Shown here one piece after another: positions 10,876-21,400 of a stretch of DNA of 64,000 nucleotides. Source of the DNA: Cryoendolithus antarcticus (lineage: Eukaryota > Ascomycota > Dothideomycetes > Cladosporiales > Cladosporiaceae); NCBI GenBank assembly GCA_002077065.1, contig NAJO01000038.1, forward strand, positions 186,001-250,000. Direction: 5' to 3'. Each line of letters opens with the position of its first letter. Position 1 is the stretch's first letter. The notes under the pieces were generated by a model. That model was not told where the DNA came from and did no database searches. It saw nothing but the letters and a program-made list of their open reading frames with translations. A program made the position numbers and the translations under genes.

Positions 10876-13800
10876 CTACCCCTCGACCTGGATCTCCCCA
10901 TCCCCTCCTCCTTCCTCGGCACCCTCGGGCGCCATCTCGCCCTCCCCCTTCTTCACCGCGCCGTCCTCATAAGTTACTCGCTTCCACCCTTCCCTCAAAC
11001 TAGGATCCTTTGCGAACTCCACCGTCGGAAAGTAATGCTCGTTCTTCTTCATCGTAGCCACCCAAGGCACATTATCGAATGTCATAACCTTCAACCTGAA
11101 GTAAGTGTTATCCGGTATCTTACTAGTCTCGCGGATGAAGCTCTCCAGATCTGGGGTGGGCACGGCGTTGACAGCGAGGATGAAGTTCGTGGGCGCGAGA
11201 CCGTAGGCGTATGCTGGGGATCCGCGCATGCGCGCCGACACGTAGATGTCAGAATGGACTTTGCTTATCTGCTGTCGCACAGCGTGGTGTGGGCGGTGCA
11301 GGACGGCGCCGCAGAAGACTACGATGCGGTCGGTTTCGAGCTCCGAGGTGGGCACTGTGGGGACGTCGAGGGAAACTTCCTGTTGCTTGCGAACCACCAC
11401 AGCGCGGAGCACGGCATTGTTGTACATCACATCTAGATCTGCAACGCGGGTGATAAGGCGATCGTTGAGGGTCAGGATCACGTCGCCTTCGGCTAGGCCG
11501 CCAGTGTTGCCAGCGTCGACTTTGCGCACCATGAAAAGTTGGTGGCGCTCGGGGTCTTCCGACTCGACGCGCTCGATCCAGGATTCGGCTACGCCCATAA
11601 TACGGGCTTGGCTCATCTGGACCGTTTGCGTTTCTAGGTTCAGGATTTGGAGGTTAGGGACGCGGCCGGACTTGACTTCTTCGATTATGGGGAGGAGGGC
11701 TGGCGTGGCGAGGCCGAGATGGTACTCGACGTCTTTGTTGGTGTGGCCGGTTCGCTCACCAAGGTAAGTCAGCCAGAGGGCTTGCACTGTGCCGTCTTCA
11801 GCTACGAGGACACCGCTTCCACATTGCCCGCTAAGGCTTGTGTCGACCGTGATCGCATCGAGGTTGACAGCGCGGTACCGCGGGGTGGAGGCGCTTGCAG
11901 GAATCGCGACGGTGGTGATGTCGGTGACTGCGGTCTTTGCGACGACAGGCCTGTAATTCTGGTTGAAGCCGAAAAAGATTGTACTCTCTCCTTGCTTGAT
12001 CGGAGTTGTGGCCAACTTCGCGCTCTTCACTGGCGCCTTTACTAAGCTCACATCATATTTGATGATCACGTAGTTCTGCAGTGGGTGCATGAACACGATC
12101 TTGCCATCTACGATGATGCTGTCCGCAAAGGTAAGGGAGATGTCGCAAAGATCGTAGGGAACGATTGCGCGACTGGCGATCACGAGACCCTGCTCAGCGT
12201 CAATCACCAGGCCGAAGCCAGTCTTCCGTGACCGAGGGAAGCCATCTATCCGTAAGGGCATGTTAGCGCCGACTCTGACGAACGATCGCACGATGTCGAC
12301 AGCTTGAGGATGTGCAGCACCCTCCATCTTCACGAAGTTGGCTTTCCGAGGTACTGGTGCGAGGGGTGGGAGTGGCTCTGCCAGTGTTGTGAAGTCCCAA
12401 AGACCTGACTTGTCGTTCCGTACAGCCATACGCATAGTCTTACTCCAGTGGCGGTCGACAAGCAGGATACTGGTGTTCAGAGTGTGCATGTCGCGTAGGT
12501 GCTTGTATGTCACTACGACTCTACTCCGGTCTGCAATCCCTCCCATGACCTCGATGAATGTCCTTAGGTCAGGAGTTGGCTTGTTGTCGATCGTCTGTAT
12601 GAGCCAGCCGTACTCGGAGCCATCGAATCTGAAGCTACCGGTTGCTTCACAGCAGTAGACGCCCGGATTCTGCAGCGTTACGGCGTAGAAGCGCGCCTGC
12701 TGGTATGATAGATCATGGAACGCCGCACCAGCGACAGATACAAATCGATCTGGTGTGATAGCATGCAAGTCGCCGACTGTCAACTCCACCTCAACGTCCT
12801 GTCCACCCCTCTGCACAAGCAAACTGGCTTTGCCGTCCACGCTGCTGTCGAGTATCGAATCAAGTCGGATGAACTGCGTCAACAGCTCGCCGTTGACTTT
12901 CACCAGCACATCGCCCTCTTCCAGCTTCTTGTGCCCTGGTCCATCAGGTAGTATGACCTCCGCCACCAACATGCTGTTCTCTGTCGGGAACTTCTCTCTG
13001 ACTTTGGCTTCCCACTCCGGACTCAGACCCAATCTCCTGCACTCATCGAACGCCTTCAGTATCCACTGTGTCTGTATCGTACCGCGATCTACCGCCTTGC
13101 CTTCTCTTATGCACTGCAAAGCTCGAAGCGGTCGATCTAAGGGGAGGAAGTAGTCGGTCGCTGCTCCGTCCGCACGTCCACCAGCTTGTAGCGCAACTGC
13201 AAAGCCGTCGATGTTCACAACTGGCGATCCCGAAGATCCTCCTGATGCAGCTGCCGCTGCCTGGATGTAATTCGTGTTGAAGTCACTGTACCCCTCCCCA
13301 TACTCCGGCGCATTCCTGTCTAACCGCGAGATCACTCCAGACAGCACTGACAGCTTCTCTCCAGCGTCGTTACCCACGACTCTGATCTCCGATCCAACTT
13401 TTGCGAGATCTGGTCTCAGCTCCAAGTGCGCCACAGGCATGTACTTGATCGCCTTGGGATCAAACCTAAGTATACCGAAGTCATGTACCGGATCGCGATA
13501 CACAGGATAGACGTCGCACTCCTCGTGGTTGTCGAAAATACAGTATCCCCAGAACGGCCCAGCGCCCACCACATGCCGATTCGTTAAGATATAGCCCTTC
13601 TCAGCATCGACCACGAACCCCGTTGCTTCACTCGACAACGCCTGATCCGTGTCGAAGCTGCAGGTCTGGCAGAAGTGTATGCTGACGACGTTCTTGATCA
13701 CCTTCTCGATCGTTGCTTGCCATTCTGCGGAGTCTGCTGCTGTGGCTGTGATGAGGTCGCCATCGTCTTCGGACATGGGGGAGCCGTAGCCGTCGCCGTT

Positions 13801-13950
13801 GGGGGTGTCGTTGGCGGAGACGTCGACAGCGACGCCGTTCGTGTACGTGCCTGCCGTGACTGGTGGGAGAAGCTCGCCTGAGCGGACTTGCTTTAGAGGA
13901 CGATCTGAGGCGGAGGGTGGTGCTTTTCGCTTTGCTGTGGTGTGGTCCAT
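10876..13950 (-). CDS. NMA111: NMA111 nuclear HtrA-like serine protease with PDZ domains
   Basis: Pro-apoptotic, heat-related nuclear serine protease of the HtrA family. The ATG at 13950 ([12 protein letters not shown]) gives 1024 aa, the normal length for fungal Nma111; an in-frame ATG at 14163 would add 71 Ser/Arg-rich residues. An N-terminal AKRKAPP and a further basic patch serve as the likely nuclear localisation signal. The first protease domain holds the full triad: H126 (LTNRHVV), D157 (PVHDFGI) and S240 (GGSSGSPV). A PDZ domain follows near residues 330-400 ([12 protein letters not shown]), then a second, degenerate protease-like domain and PDZ modules ([12 protein letters not shown]). 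This double arrangement is characteristic of the family. No introns over 3 kb. Confidence 0.95.
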   Translation of the reverse strand: MDHTTAKRKAPPSASDRPLKQVRSGELLPPVTAGTYTNGVAVDVSANDTPNGDGYGSPMSEDDGDLITATAADSAEWQATIEKVIKNVVSIHFCQTCSFDTDQALSSEATGFVVDAEKGYILTNRHVVGAGPFWGYCIFDNHEECDVYPVYRDPVHDFGILRFDPKAIKYMPVAHLELRPDLAKVGSEIRVVGNDAGEKLSVLSGVISRLDRNAPEYGEGYSDFNTNYIQAAAAASGGSSGSPVVNIDGFAVALQAGGRADGAATDYFLPLDRPLRALQCIREGKAVDRGTIQTQWILKAFDECRRLGLSPEWEAKVREKFPTENSMLVAEVILPDGPGHKKLEEGDVLVKVNGELLTQFIRLDSILDSSVDGKASLLVQRGGQDVEVELTVGDLHAITPDRFVSVAGAAFHDLSYQQARFYAVTLQNPGVYCCEATGSFRFDGSEYGWLIQTIDNKPTPDLRTFIEVMGGIADRSRVVVTYKHLRDMHTLNTSILLVDRHWSKTMRMAVRNDKSGLWDFTTLAEPLPPLAPVPRKANFVKMEGAAHPQAVDIVRSFVRVGANMPLRIDGFPRSRKTGFGLVIDAEQGLVIASRAIVPYDLCDISLTFADSIIVDGKIVFMHPLQNYVIIKYDVSLVKAPVKSAKLATTPIKQGESTIFFGFNQNYRPVVAKTAVTDITTVAIPASASTPRYRAVNLDAITVDTSLSGQCGSGVLVAEDGTVQALWLTYLGERTGHTNKDVEYHLGLATPALLPIIEEVKSGRVPNLQILNLETQTVQMSQARIMGVAESWIERVESEDPERHQLFMVRKVDAGNTGGLAEGDVILTLNDRLITRVADLDVMYNNAVLRAVVVRKQQEVSLDVPTVPTSELETDRIVVFCGAVLHRPHHAVRQQISKVHSDIYVSARMRGSPAYAYGLAPTNFILAVNAVPTPDLESFIRETSKIPDNTYFRLKVMTFDNVPWVATMKKNEHYFPTVEFAKDPSLREGWKRVTYEDGAVKKGEGEMAPEGAEEGGGDGEIQVEG

Positions 13951-14547
13951 GGCGAATGATCTGATGGAGAGCCGTGATGACGCGAAAGCGCTGACACTGG
14001 GAAAGAGCGGTCGAGTCGAGGAGAGGGAATGAAACCGTGTGGGATGATTCAAGATATTAGAGGCAAAGTGACTTTTCCGGTCAAGTGTCAGGCTGCGGCT
14101 GGAGGCTATGCTTTCAAGACGTTGCGCCACTGTCTTTAGGCCAGATATTCGGCCAAGTAGCATTCAGACGGGAGCATTGGGTTGGATATGAAGCAATGTA
14201 AGGTATCGGATTGCAAGAAGGCGCCTGTTTCCCACTACTGCGCGACACCTTGACTCTCGGGGGTGTTGTCTCGAGCGGAAGTCTCTGCGGGCGCTCCCGT
14301 CAAAACGGACTTCACCCCAGAGCGCGCCTCTGCAAGTTCATCCAACGTAGTACGACACCAGAAGTCAACATGAGATGATTGAAATGCGTCAGAAGTAGGT
14401 GGATGAGAACGTCTGCTATAGTAGCTCAAGCTGGCTATCCACCAACCTCAGCAACACCGCCCTATGGCCAGCACGTCGCCTCTAAACCATTTGCCCACGA
14501 TCATCTCCGCATGGCACTCTAGCCCCTATCGATCCGAAAGCGATTGC
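13951..14547. other. Intergenic region, 597 bp
   Basis: 5' side of NMA111 and 3' side of the AT-hook gene, both minus strand. The open frame of NMA111 extends to an ATG at 14163 in this stretch. No other element recognised. Confidence 0.5.
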
Positions 14548-15150
14548 TCATTCCTCAGCCTCAACTTCAGCCTCAGCTTCCTCAGCAGCCTCAAGCGCGC
14601 CCGTGTCATCATCGGACTGTGGCTCGACCTTGGGAGCTACGGCCTTCTTGGGACGACCTCTCTTCGGCTTCGGCGTAGTGACCTCCTCACCATCGCCGTC
14701 CCCATCCTCATCAGCCTTTTTGGCCCTCTTGCCGCGATTGGCCTTGCCGGCGTTCTCGTCGGTGGTAGCCTTGCGCTTCTGCGAGTACAAGTCAGCATCG
14801 TTCACCTCAAGCAACGCAATCCGCATCACGGAGGTAAGTACCTTAGGCGAGGCCGACTTCTCCTTCTCTCCGTCCTCATCGTCATCTTCCTTGTCCTCGG
14901 CGATCCCAGCCATCGAGTCCTTGATCTTCTTCCTCTCCTTCTGGATCATCATATCGCAGGCTTTCTTGGTGCGGCCATTTGGCAACGTGAGTTTCTCCCA
15001 GGGGATCGCGCCGCCCACGGCGATAATCTGGAACAGGAGACCGAGCTGCGAGGGTGTCAGCCTGCCTAGAGTTCACTCATTCTGTGGTAAACATGAGGGT
15101 TTGGCCACCTTCTCGGATTCGGACCAGCCTGTCTTCGCAGGAGAGGCCAT
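14548..15150 (-). CDS. Small nuclear protein with N-terminal Myb/SANT-like segment and AT-hook
   Basis: Three exons are inferred: 15150-15109, 15045-14842 and 14778-14548 (477 bp, 158 aa). The first starts MASPAKTGWSESEK and splices at GTGGCC to an acceptor ending CGCAG at 15046; this gives a continuous helical segment with LGLLFQIIAVGG, IPWEKL and RTKKACDMMIQKERKKIK, resembling fungal Myb/SANT-like DNA-binding proteins. The 63 bp piece 14779-14841 could be read through in frame, but it begins GTACTT and ends CTCGCAG and is taken as an intron. The C-terminus has an AT-hook core (KRGRPKK) and a long acidic tail. A role in chromatin is inferred from the AT-hook; the protein is not named. Confidence 0.72.
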
Positions 15151-15717
15151 TGCGTGTCTTGTTGGTGTGTTGGATTGGTCGTATTGATGATATGTTACGA
15201 TGGAGGAGTTGTTGATGTTGTAACGGTGGTGGTGGGTGGAGGAAGAGTAAGTTAAGTCTAGTGGGCAGGTGAGGATATGCCCAAGGCAGCGCCAGGTGGG
15301 GAGGCGTGGCACATGCTAGCATTGTTCTGCATGTGATACACAGCTGCAGCTCACTACAGATCTGAAACATTCATTCGTTCGCACTGACGGTAGTCACGAC
15401 TGGGCCTGCCACTGCAGCGCTATCATCGCAGACCTTGAGATGATTTAGGGTCTGACACGTTGTGGATGACATGCTACACTGACATGTTGAGCCGCAGCGG
15501 TAACAAAACGAAAGGTAGAATCGAAATCAACTCACTCTTAAGAGCTTCACTGCGCATATGAGGATGACTTGCTCAGCTGCGAGCATGTGACAACACGGAT
15601 GCAGACTGCAAAGAACGTAGCTCTCATTTCCCCGTGACTCTTGGAAAATGCGTACTGACACTACTCATCTACCTACAATTGCAACACATCAAGAAGTTTC
15701 AGATATTCGAGACCACC
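15151..15717. other. Divergent intergenic region, 567 bp
   Basis: Shared 5' region of the AT-hook gene (minus) and the gap-interrupted gene (plus). No RNA gene or repeat recognised. Confidence 0.5.
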
Positions 15718-16899
15718 ATGGATCACGATTCCAGCACCAGCGTCATCGAGCGCGACACTGATATGATGGACACCTCGACCAGCAACGAAGGCGTCGAAAT
15801 CAAGCAAGAAGACCACACCATCGCCTCAGTGCTGCAAGAAGACATCGACTCTGATACGGAGATGAAGCTCGAAGAAGACCTCCCTACCACTCTCCTCGAC
15901 CACTCCCATGACCACACATCCCCCTCCCCCTTCTCCTTCACCCGTCCCCGCCCAAACATCCCTTACAACCCCGCCCACGAACCCAAGGAGATCTTCAAAA
16001 TCAATAAGGCCGGCCTCACTCCAGCGCAACAAGCCGCCTACCTAATCGCAATCAAGAAGCCCGCCCCAGTCCCTGTCATCACCACAGCCGCAGACGAGCA
16101 CACGCCCGACTGTGACGGCGCGCCAGGCCACACAACNNNNNNNNNNNNNNNNNNNNNNNNNNNNNNNNNNNNNNNNNNNNNNNNNNNNNNNNNNNNNNNN
16201 NNNNNNNNNNNNNNNNNNNNNNNNNNNNNNNNNNNNNNNNNNNNNNNNNNNNNNNNNNNNNNNNNNNNNNNNNNNNNNNNNNNNNNNNNNNNNNNNNNNN
16301 NNNNNNNNNNNNNNNNNNNNNNNNNNNNNNNNNNNNNNCCATCTACCACACCCCTAAAATTCGTCCCCAACTGTCCACTTCCCCCGACCCCCTGGACCGG
16401 TCCAAACCCAGACACTGACATCCTCGCCCACGTCCGCAAGCACCAAAAGTTGCACACGCGCGTCCTACTCCTCAGATCCAAAGAGCGCCTCCGTCCTGGC
16501 CGCTACTGGATCGCCGTGCTGCCGCCCTCCTCCGGCTCCCCGCACGCGCAAGCCGCGAAGCTAAGCCCCATGTGGATGAAAGGCAACCGCCTCACGACCG
16601 TCGAAACAGTCTGGAAAACTTATGCGACGAAGGCTATGTTAGAGGATTTCGGGCTTTGGCTGGGGGGAGAGTTGTTGTGGGATGGGAAGGAAGTTGGCGA
16701 AGGGATTGGAGGGAGGTTGAAGGATGGGAGCTGGGGGGCTAAGGGCGTGGGGATGCAGGAGTGTGATTTGTTCGGGGATAAGGTTGTTGTGTTGAGGGCA
16801 ATTGAGTTTGGCAGGGAAGGCAGCCTTATGCAAGGCAAGAAGATCACAGAAGGTCTGGTTACGATGGAGAGGGAGGTGATTGTTATTGAGTTGGATTGA
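15718..16899 (+). CDS. Unknown protein interrupted by an assembly gap
   Basis: Start chosen at the ATG at 15718 (MDHDSSTS); the upstream in-frame codon at 15634 is a GTG. The N-terminal part is acidic and contains EIKQEDH. A segment with NKAGLTPAQQAAYLIAIKKP follows and then 202 N at 16137-16338. After the gap the frame continues with a proline-rich linker, then a compact domain (RPGRYWIAVLPP, WMKGNRLTTVETVW, FGLWLGGELLWDG) that ends IVIELD. The two sides fit one frame only if the gap length is right, since 202 is not a multiple of three, and an intron could be hidden in it. No family is recognised. Confidence 0.6.
   Translation: MDHDSSTSVIERDTDMMDTSTSNEGVEIKQEDHTIASVLQEDIDSDTEMKLEEDLPTTLLDHSHDHTSPSPFSFTRPRPNIPYNPAHEPKEIFKINKAGLTPAQQAAYLIAIKKPAPVPVITTAADEHTPDCDGAPGHTXXXXXXXXXXXXXXXXXXXXXXXXXXXXXXXXXXXXXXXXXXXXXXXXXXXXXXXXXXXXXXXXXXXXPSTTPLKFVPNCPLPPTPWTGPNPDTDILAHVRKHQKLHTRVLLLRSKERLRPGRYWIAVLPPSSGSPHAQAAKLSPMWMKGNRLTTVETVWKTYATKAMLEDFGLWLGGELLWDGKEVGEGIGGRLKDGSWGAKGVGMQECDLFGDKVVVLRAIEFGREGSLMQGKKITEGLVTMEREVIVIELD
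16137..16338. other. Assembly gap (202 N)
   Basis: An unbroken run of N inside the gene at 15718-16899. The flanking sequence is proline/threonine-coding and low in complexity, a usual cause of such gaps. The size may be an estimate. Confidence 0.99.
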
Positions 16900-17342
16900 G
16901 TGATGTGGTGGATGTGGGATGCGGTATCGATGACTGGCTGGGGCGGGTGCTGCAATTTGCAGGTGGACGGCAATTCCAGAGCGGAAGGTCTCGAGACTTT
17001 TGAACGATCTGGTGATCTGACCAGTGGCGGACGTGCGTATGGATAGGCAGCACGCGGGTTTGGCCAGACAACAGCGGCAGTAGAATCGGATTCGTTGTCC
17101 GACGAATCAGTATTGGAGATGAGTCTGTACGTAGGAGATTTGCATTGGGGCAGGTTGCCGATCGAAGTACCATGCCTCGCATTGCCTAGAGTGTGAGGCG
17201 TTCACTCCCTGCTGTATTCGCATAGTGACACGCATACATTGATGACTTCTGTGCATTCAGCTGGCTATAAGCTACCACACCCAGACGCCCTCACGCGCTC
17301 AATGATCCCGATGTGCATCCCAGCATTTCGTACGCCTAGCTT
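16900..17342. other. Intergenic region, 443 bp
   Basis: Convergent 3' flanks of the gap-interrupted gene and the eL27 gene. Nothing recognised. Confidence 0.5.
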
Positions 17343-17920
17343 TCAAAAGCCTGCAGATTGTTAGTACATCCCATCCTCATATCCACACCACGTTCAAGAG
17401 TACTCACGTAGAGGCGTGAAGAACCACCGATTCTTCCCACTCTGATACCGCTCCTCCAGCGTCTTTTTGACAGTCTTCTTCGCATCCTCCCTCTGGCTCA
17501 CCTCCTTGAACGTATCCGGCGTGACCACATTTTTCAGTCCCTCCAACTCAAGCGTGTAGCGTGTCGGCATGAGGTGGTTGTAGTTCACAACCTTGATGAA
17601 GGGCTTCACCTTGCTGCGCTTCGATTGACGGGCTTTGGACATGCGGCGTGTGACTTGGAGTGGGTAGCGCTCGATGCCTGCTACGAGAGCGTGGGGAAAT
17701 GGGTGGGTCTTGCTTCCGGTGTCGACGGGGAGGAGGAGGACGACCTTCTTTCCTGCGTAACGTCCGCGAGAGATGATGGCCTTGCTGGAGTGTTAGTATT
17801 TGCTGTGGTGGTGCTGGAGGTGTTCAATGATCGTATACCACTCGGCCAACCTTGAGGACTGCGGCGTTGTCAGTGATGTATTCTGCCAGTACCTCCAAGA
17901 TCATACGTACACTTCACCAT
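17343..17920 (-). CDS. RPL27: 60S ribosomal protein eL27
   Basis: Structural protein of the large cytosolic ribosomal subunit. Four exons reproduce the exact family length: 17920-17911 (10 bp), 17858-17839 (20 bp), 17780-17408 (373 bp) and 17350-17343 (8 bp); 411 bp, 136 aa. The spliced product begins [20 protein letters not shown], carries [19 protein letters not shown] and ends WFFTPLRF, all hallmarks of eL27. Introns are 52, 58 and 57 bp. Only 38 coding bases lie outside the main exon, and reading the main exon alone would lose the true N-terminus. Strong, growth-linked expression is expected for the family. Confidence 0.95.
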
Positions 17921-18473
17921 GGCTGTCGATTTCGCTGAGTCGTTGTGTCGCTGGTGTCGCGCTCACTGCATCAGGCTTGACGTTGTTCTTGTGCGGGCCA
18001 CAAATTCGAGATTCCGCGTCTTGGCATTACTACGGCCTCAGGCAGCCTTGCGTCAGAGCGCTTCTCGGCTACTACTTCCGGACTAGGGTGTTGATTCGAG
18101 TGTCAACACGGTTGCTTGGGCTCACGCGCATGCAGCGAAGAGATACCTCTACCACAGCACATATACCAGCGCAGCTTTCTGTGCACTCTCGCTGGAGTCA
18201 ACGAGCAGACTATCAGCAGGCTGAACAGGCGTACAATGCCATTGTCTGCTATGCGCAGTCATTGAGCGAATCGCACCGCACAAAGTACATTCCTCGGGTC
18301 GACTTGTTAGCCAGCGACACATACACATACAATGGAGTCGCATTCACGGGAAGGATCAAGCGATCGAGGGGGGTCGAAACATCAACATTCCTGGTCAGAG
18401 AGCAGCGGACGGGCGAGTGTGCCGATGTGAGTAACTCGACACACCCTTGAATAGAGTTCAAGACATCAACAAG
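17921..18473. other. Divergent intergenic region, 553 bp
   Basis: Shared upstream region of eL27 (minus) and the giant repeat protein (plus). A plus-strand open frame from 17800 to 18450 crosses eL27 introns and exons and is treated as chance. A GTGAGT at 18426 and AG dinucleotides before the ATG at 18474 leave room for a 5' leader intron, which is unproven. Confidence 0.4.
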
Positions 18474-21400
18474 ATGAAGGCACTGACATCGCTCAAACGC
18501 AGGTGGGACAGCTCAGACCCAGAACGCGCGCCTCCACCACTGCCCATGAACCCAGGCGGGGGATCGCCTACAACAAAGTCCAACACGTCAGCCGGCATTG
18601 CCGCGGCCGCGAAGAAGATAGTAGAGGCTTCGCGAGAGTCCGCGCCGTTGTCGTCGTACATCTCGAACGTGACACCTTCGACATCGCCAGAGAGATCGCT
18701 GATCAAGGGCGCGCATCATAAGCGCTTGCAGTCGATGCAGACGGGGAGTGTGAAGGACTTGAGGAGCTATCTGGACAACAATCGGTCGCCTGACCGGTCA
18801 CCGGAGCGCGAGAGGCCAGCTTCGAGCACTCCTTACACTTCGAGGGACGCGAGAGACTACATGAGTGCGACGCCTGAGAGGGCAACCACTCCAACTCCAG
18901 CTTCGAAGGACCCATTCAAGGAGACACCTGCCCTGCGGCCCTCTGTGCGGCCAAGATCCTCGATCTACGGCGAGAACACGCCACCTTCCGCGACTATGCT
19001 CGCACTCCAGACGATGCAGGTGCCGAGCGACCCGCTCAACGATGTGACGAACCGCTCGGGTTCGCCTAGCACGCCCCGGGTCAGCAACAACTATGACTTT
19101 TCAAGTCAGCTGCTAAACCTCACAACGATCGCAACCAACCTCCAGAAGGAGATGGCAAACCTCAGCAGGCGCAGCAAAGACAATGCGACAGACTTGATCG
19201 GTCTGAAGGAGGCCACTTCATCACGAGACGAAGACATCCGCAAGAGTCTTCGCGAGCTTGCCACATCAGTCACCACACAGGCTCTTCTGGGACCACCGCC
19301 TGCCGTTGGGAGTCAAAGCCGGAGTACTAGCAGTTACGGCGCAAATTTCCTCGACAGCAGAGCTTTCAATTCGCCACCTTCGGCGACGAAGACTTACTCT
19401 ATCCCACGTGCAGCGAGCGCACACAGCTTTATGGAGGATGTGCGAGTTGGATCTCCATCGCCCTACTCGGTCGAAGGTGCTGCAAGCGTGGCCATGCTTG
19501 AGAAGATTATCCGCGAGATGGTCACCAAGGAAGGCCAAGAACGTCTCCTCGGCACACTCAACGAGCTCTTCGACAAGAGCTCTAAGGAGAATGTCGAGGC
19601 TGCCAGGAAGGTTGAGCAGCTCGCTCAATTCATCAAGGAGAAGTCTGAGTCGCAAGCTCTTGTACCTGTCGTGCGAGATGTGCATGGCGGACCGCCGAAG
19701 CTGGAGCTCAACTTCGACTCGCCTCGCTCACTGGACAAGGTCCGTGAGGCTGCTGCGAATGCTGGCGCGAAGCCTGCGCAGGAGGAGGAGATGTTCAAGC
19801 TATTGCAGCGCATCAAAGACAGTATTGTCGCTACTGGCGGCACGACTGCTGAGGTCAAGGGTCTGACTCGTGATCTCCGTGGAGAGGTGCTAGGCATGGG
19901 CAGAGACCTTGGTCGCAAGCTTGATCAGATCAGCGAGGCACAGCTGAACAGCACCCTGGATCGATCTATCGAAGACGGGGAGGGCAAGCAGAACCTCGAC
20001 GAGATCCATCGTATCGTCGAGGAGGGACTCAGTGAGCTAAAAGATCACATTTACTCAATGCTGCGCGAGCGGCAGGAACAGGACGATGACACCTACAAGC
20101 AGCTGGCTGTTACCCGCGGCGGCCCAAGTGGCGAGGAGATGGCCGCTGTGGTCAAGCACGCACTTCACGAGCATCATCAATCAAGCAAAGCCGTCGAGAT
20201 CGAGATCGAGCGACCCAGTCTGGACCGCGAAGGCGTACTGGAGGCTGTGAAAGACGGCTTGAAGGACTTCGAGCCCAACATTGAGCTTCAGCAATTCGGC
20301 CTCGAGCGTGATGAGATCCTCGCAGTGCTCAGAGAAGGTCTGGAAGAGCATCAGTCGACCCGCGAGCTACCTGCGACATCTGGTTTCGACAAGGCCGAGG
20401 TCTTTGAAGTCATGCAGGAGGCACTCAAGGGCTTCCAACCTGGCGCACCCGTCGAGTTCGTGCAGCAGATCAAGGATGAAATTCTCGCCGACGTCCGCCT
20501 CGCGGTCGAAGACTTCAAGTCATCTCCCGCCGCCCCCTCGCTCGAAGATGACGCTATCCGTGCCATCGTCTCTGCAGCTGTGAAAGAGGGTCTTGCCGAG
20601 CAGGCGCCAGCCATGGCACGCGAATTCGAGATTAGCAAGGATGACCTGTTCGAGGCTGTCAAGGCCAGCTTGGATGGTACCACCATTCCCTTCAACTCAT
20701 TCGGCGAGAAAGTCCTGACGCAACTTCACGAGCTTGTCGATGGTATGCGAGTCGAGTTCAAGCAGTACTCCGCTGCCAATGGCAGGGACACCGAGCAGGT
20801 CTTGGACGCTGTCAAAGACGGCCTTGAGTCCCTGCGCACCGAGATTGAGAGCTACGTCGATCGTGCGCAGGATGTGACTGGCAAGGACGAGATCGTTGAC
20901 ACAGTCAAAGGCGGATTGGAGCAGCTAAGAAGTGACGTGCAAGGCTACGTGATGGCTGGCTCTGGCAACGACACTGGCAAGGCGGATATGCTTGAGTACA
21001 TCAAAGCTGAGTTCGAGGATCTGCACGAGACGATCAAGACGCTGCGGGACGGCGATGACGAGAAGATCAGCAATGCCCCGGCTATTGTGCTGGCTATCAA
21101 GGAGGGACTTGAGGACCTGAAGAGCCACGCCGGCCGCAGCCGTGGCATCGACGGCGACGACGAAGACTCTCGTGAAGAGATGTTCGAAGCGATGAAGGAG
21201 GAATTCGAGCAGCTCAAGTCGGCTGTGCTCAATGCGAATCACACTGATAAAGGCGAGCTCATTGAGACGATCCAAGACTCCATGGGCGCTCTACATGCGA
21301 AGCTCGATGGTAGCGATCTCGGTGCGCGCTCTGTCAATGGACAAGAAGACTTTCTGCACGCTCTGCGCGAAGAACTTGCATCACTAACAGCCGGCCTTCC

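Noticed and set aside
14779..14841. In-frame 63 bp segment that could be coding in the AT-hook gene
   Set aside because: It begins GTACTT, ends CTCGCAG and lies between two lysine-rich coding parts; intron is the simpler reading.
17800..18450. Plus-strand frame of 216 codons opposite eL27
   Set aside because: It overlaps verified exons and introns of eL27 and has no domain; treated as antisense chance.
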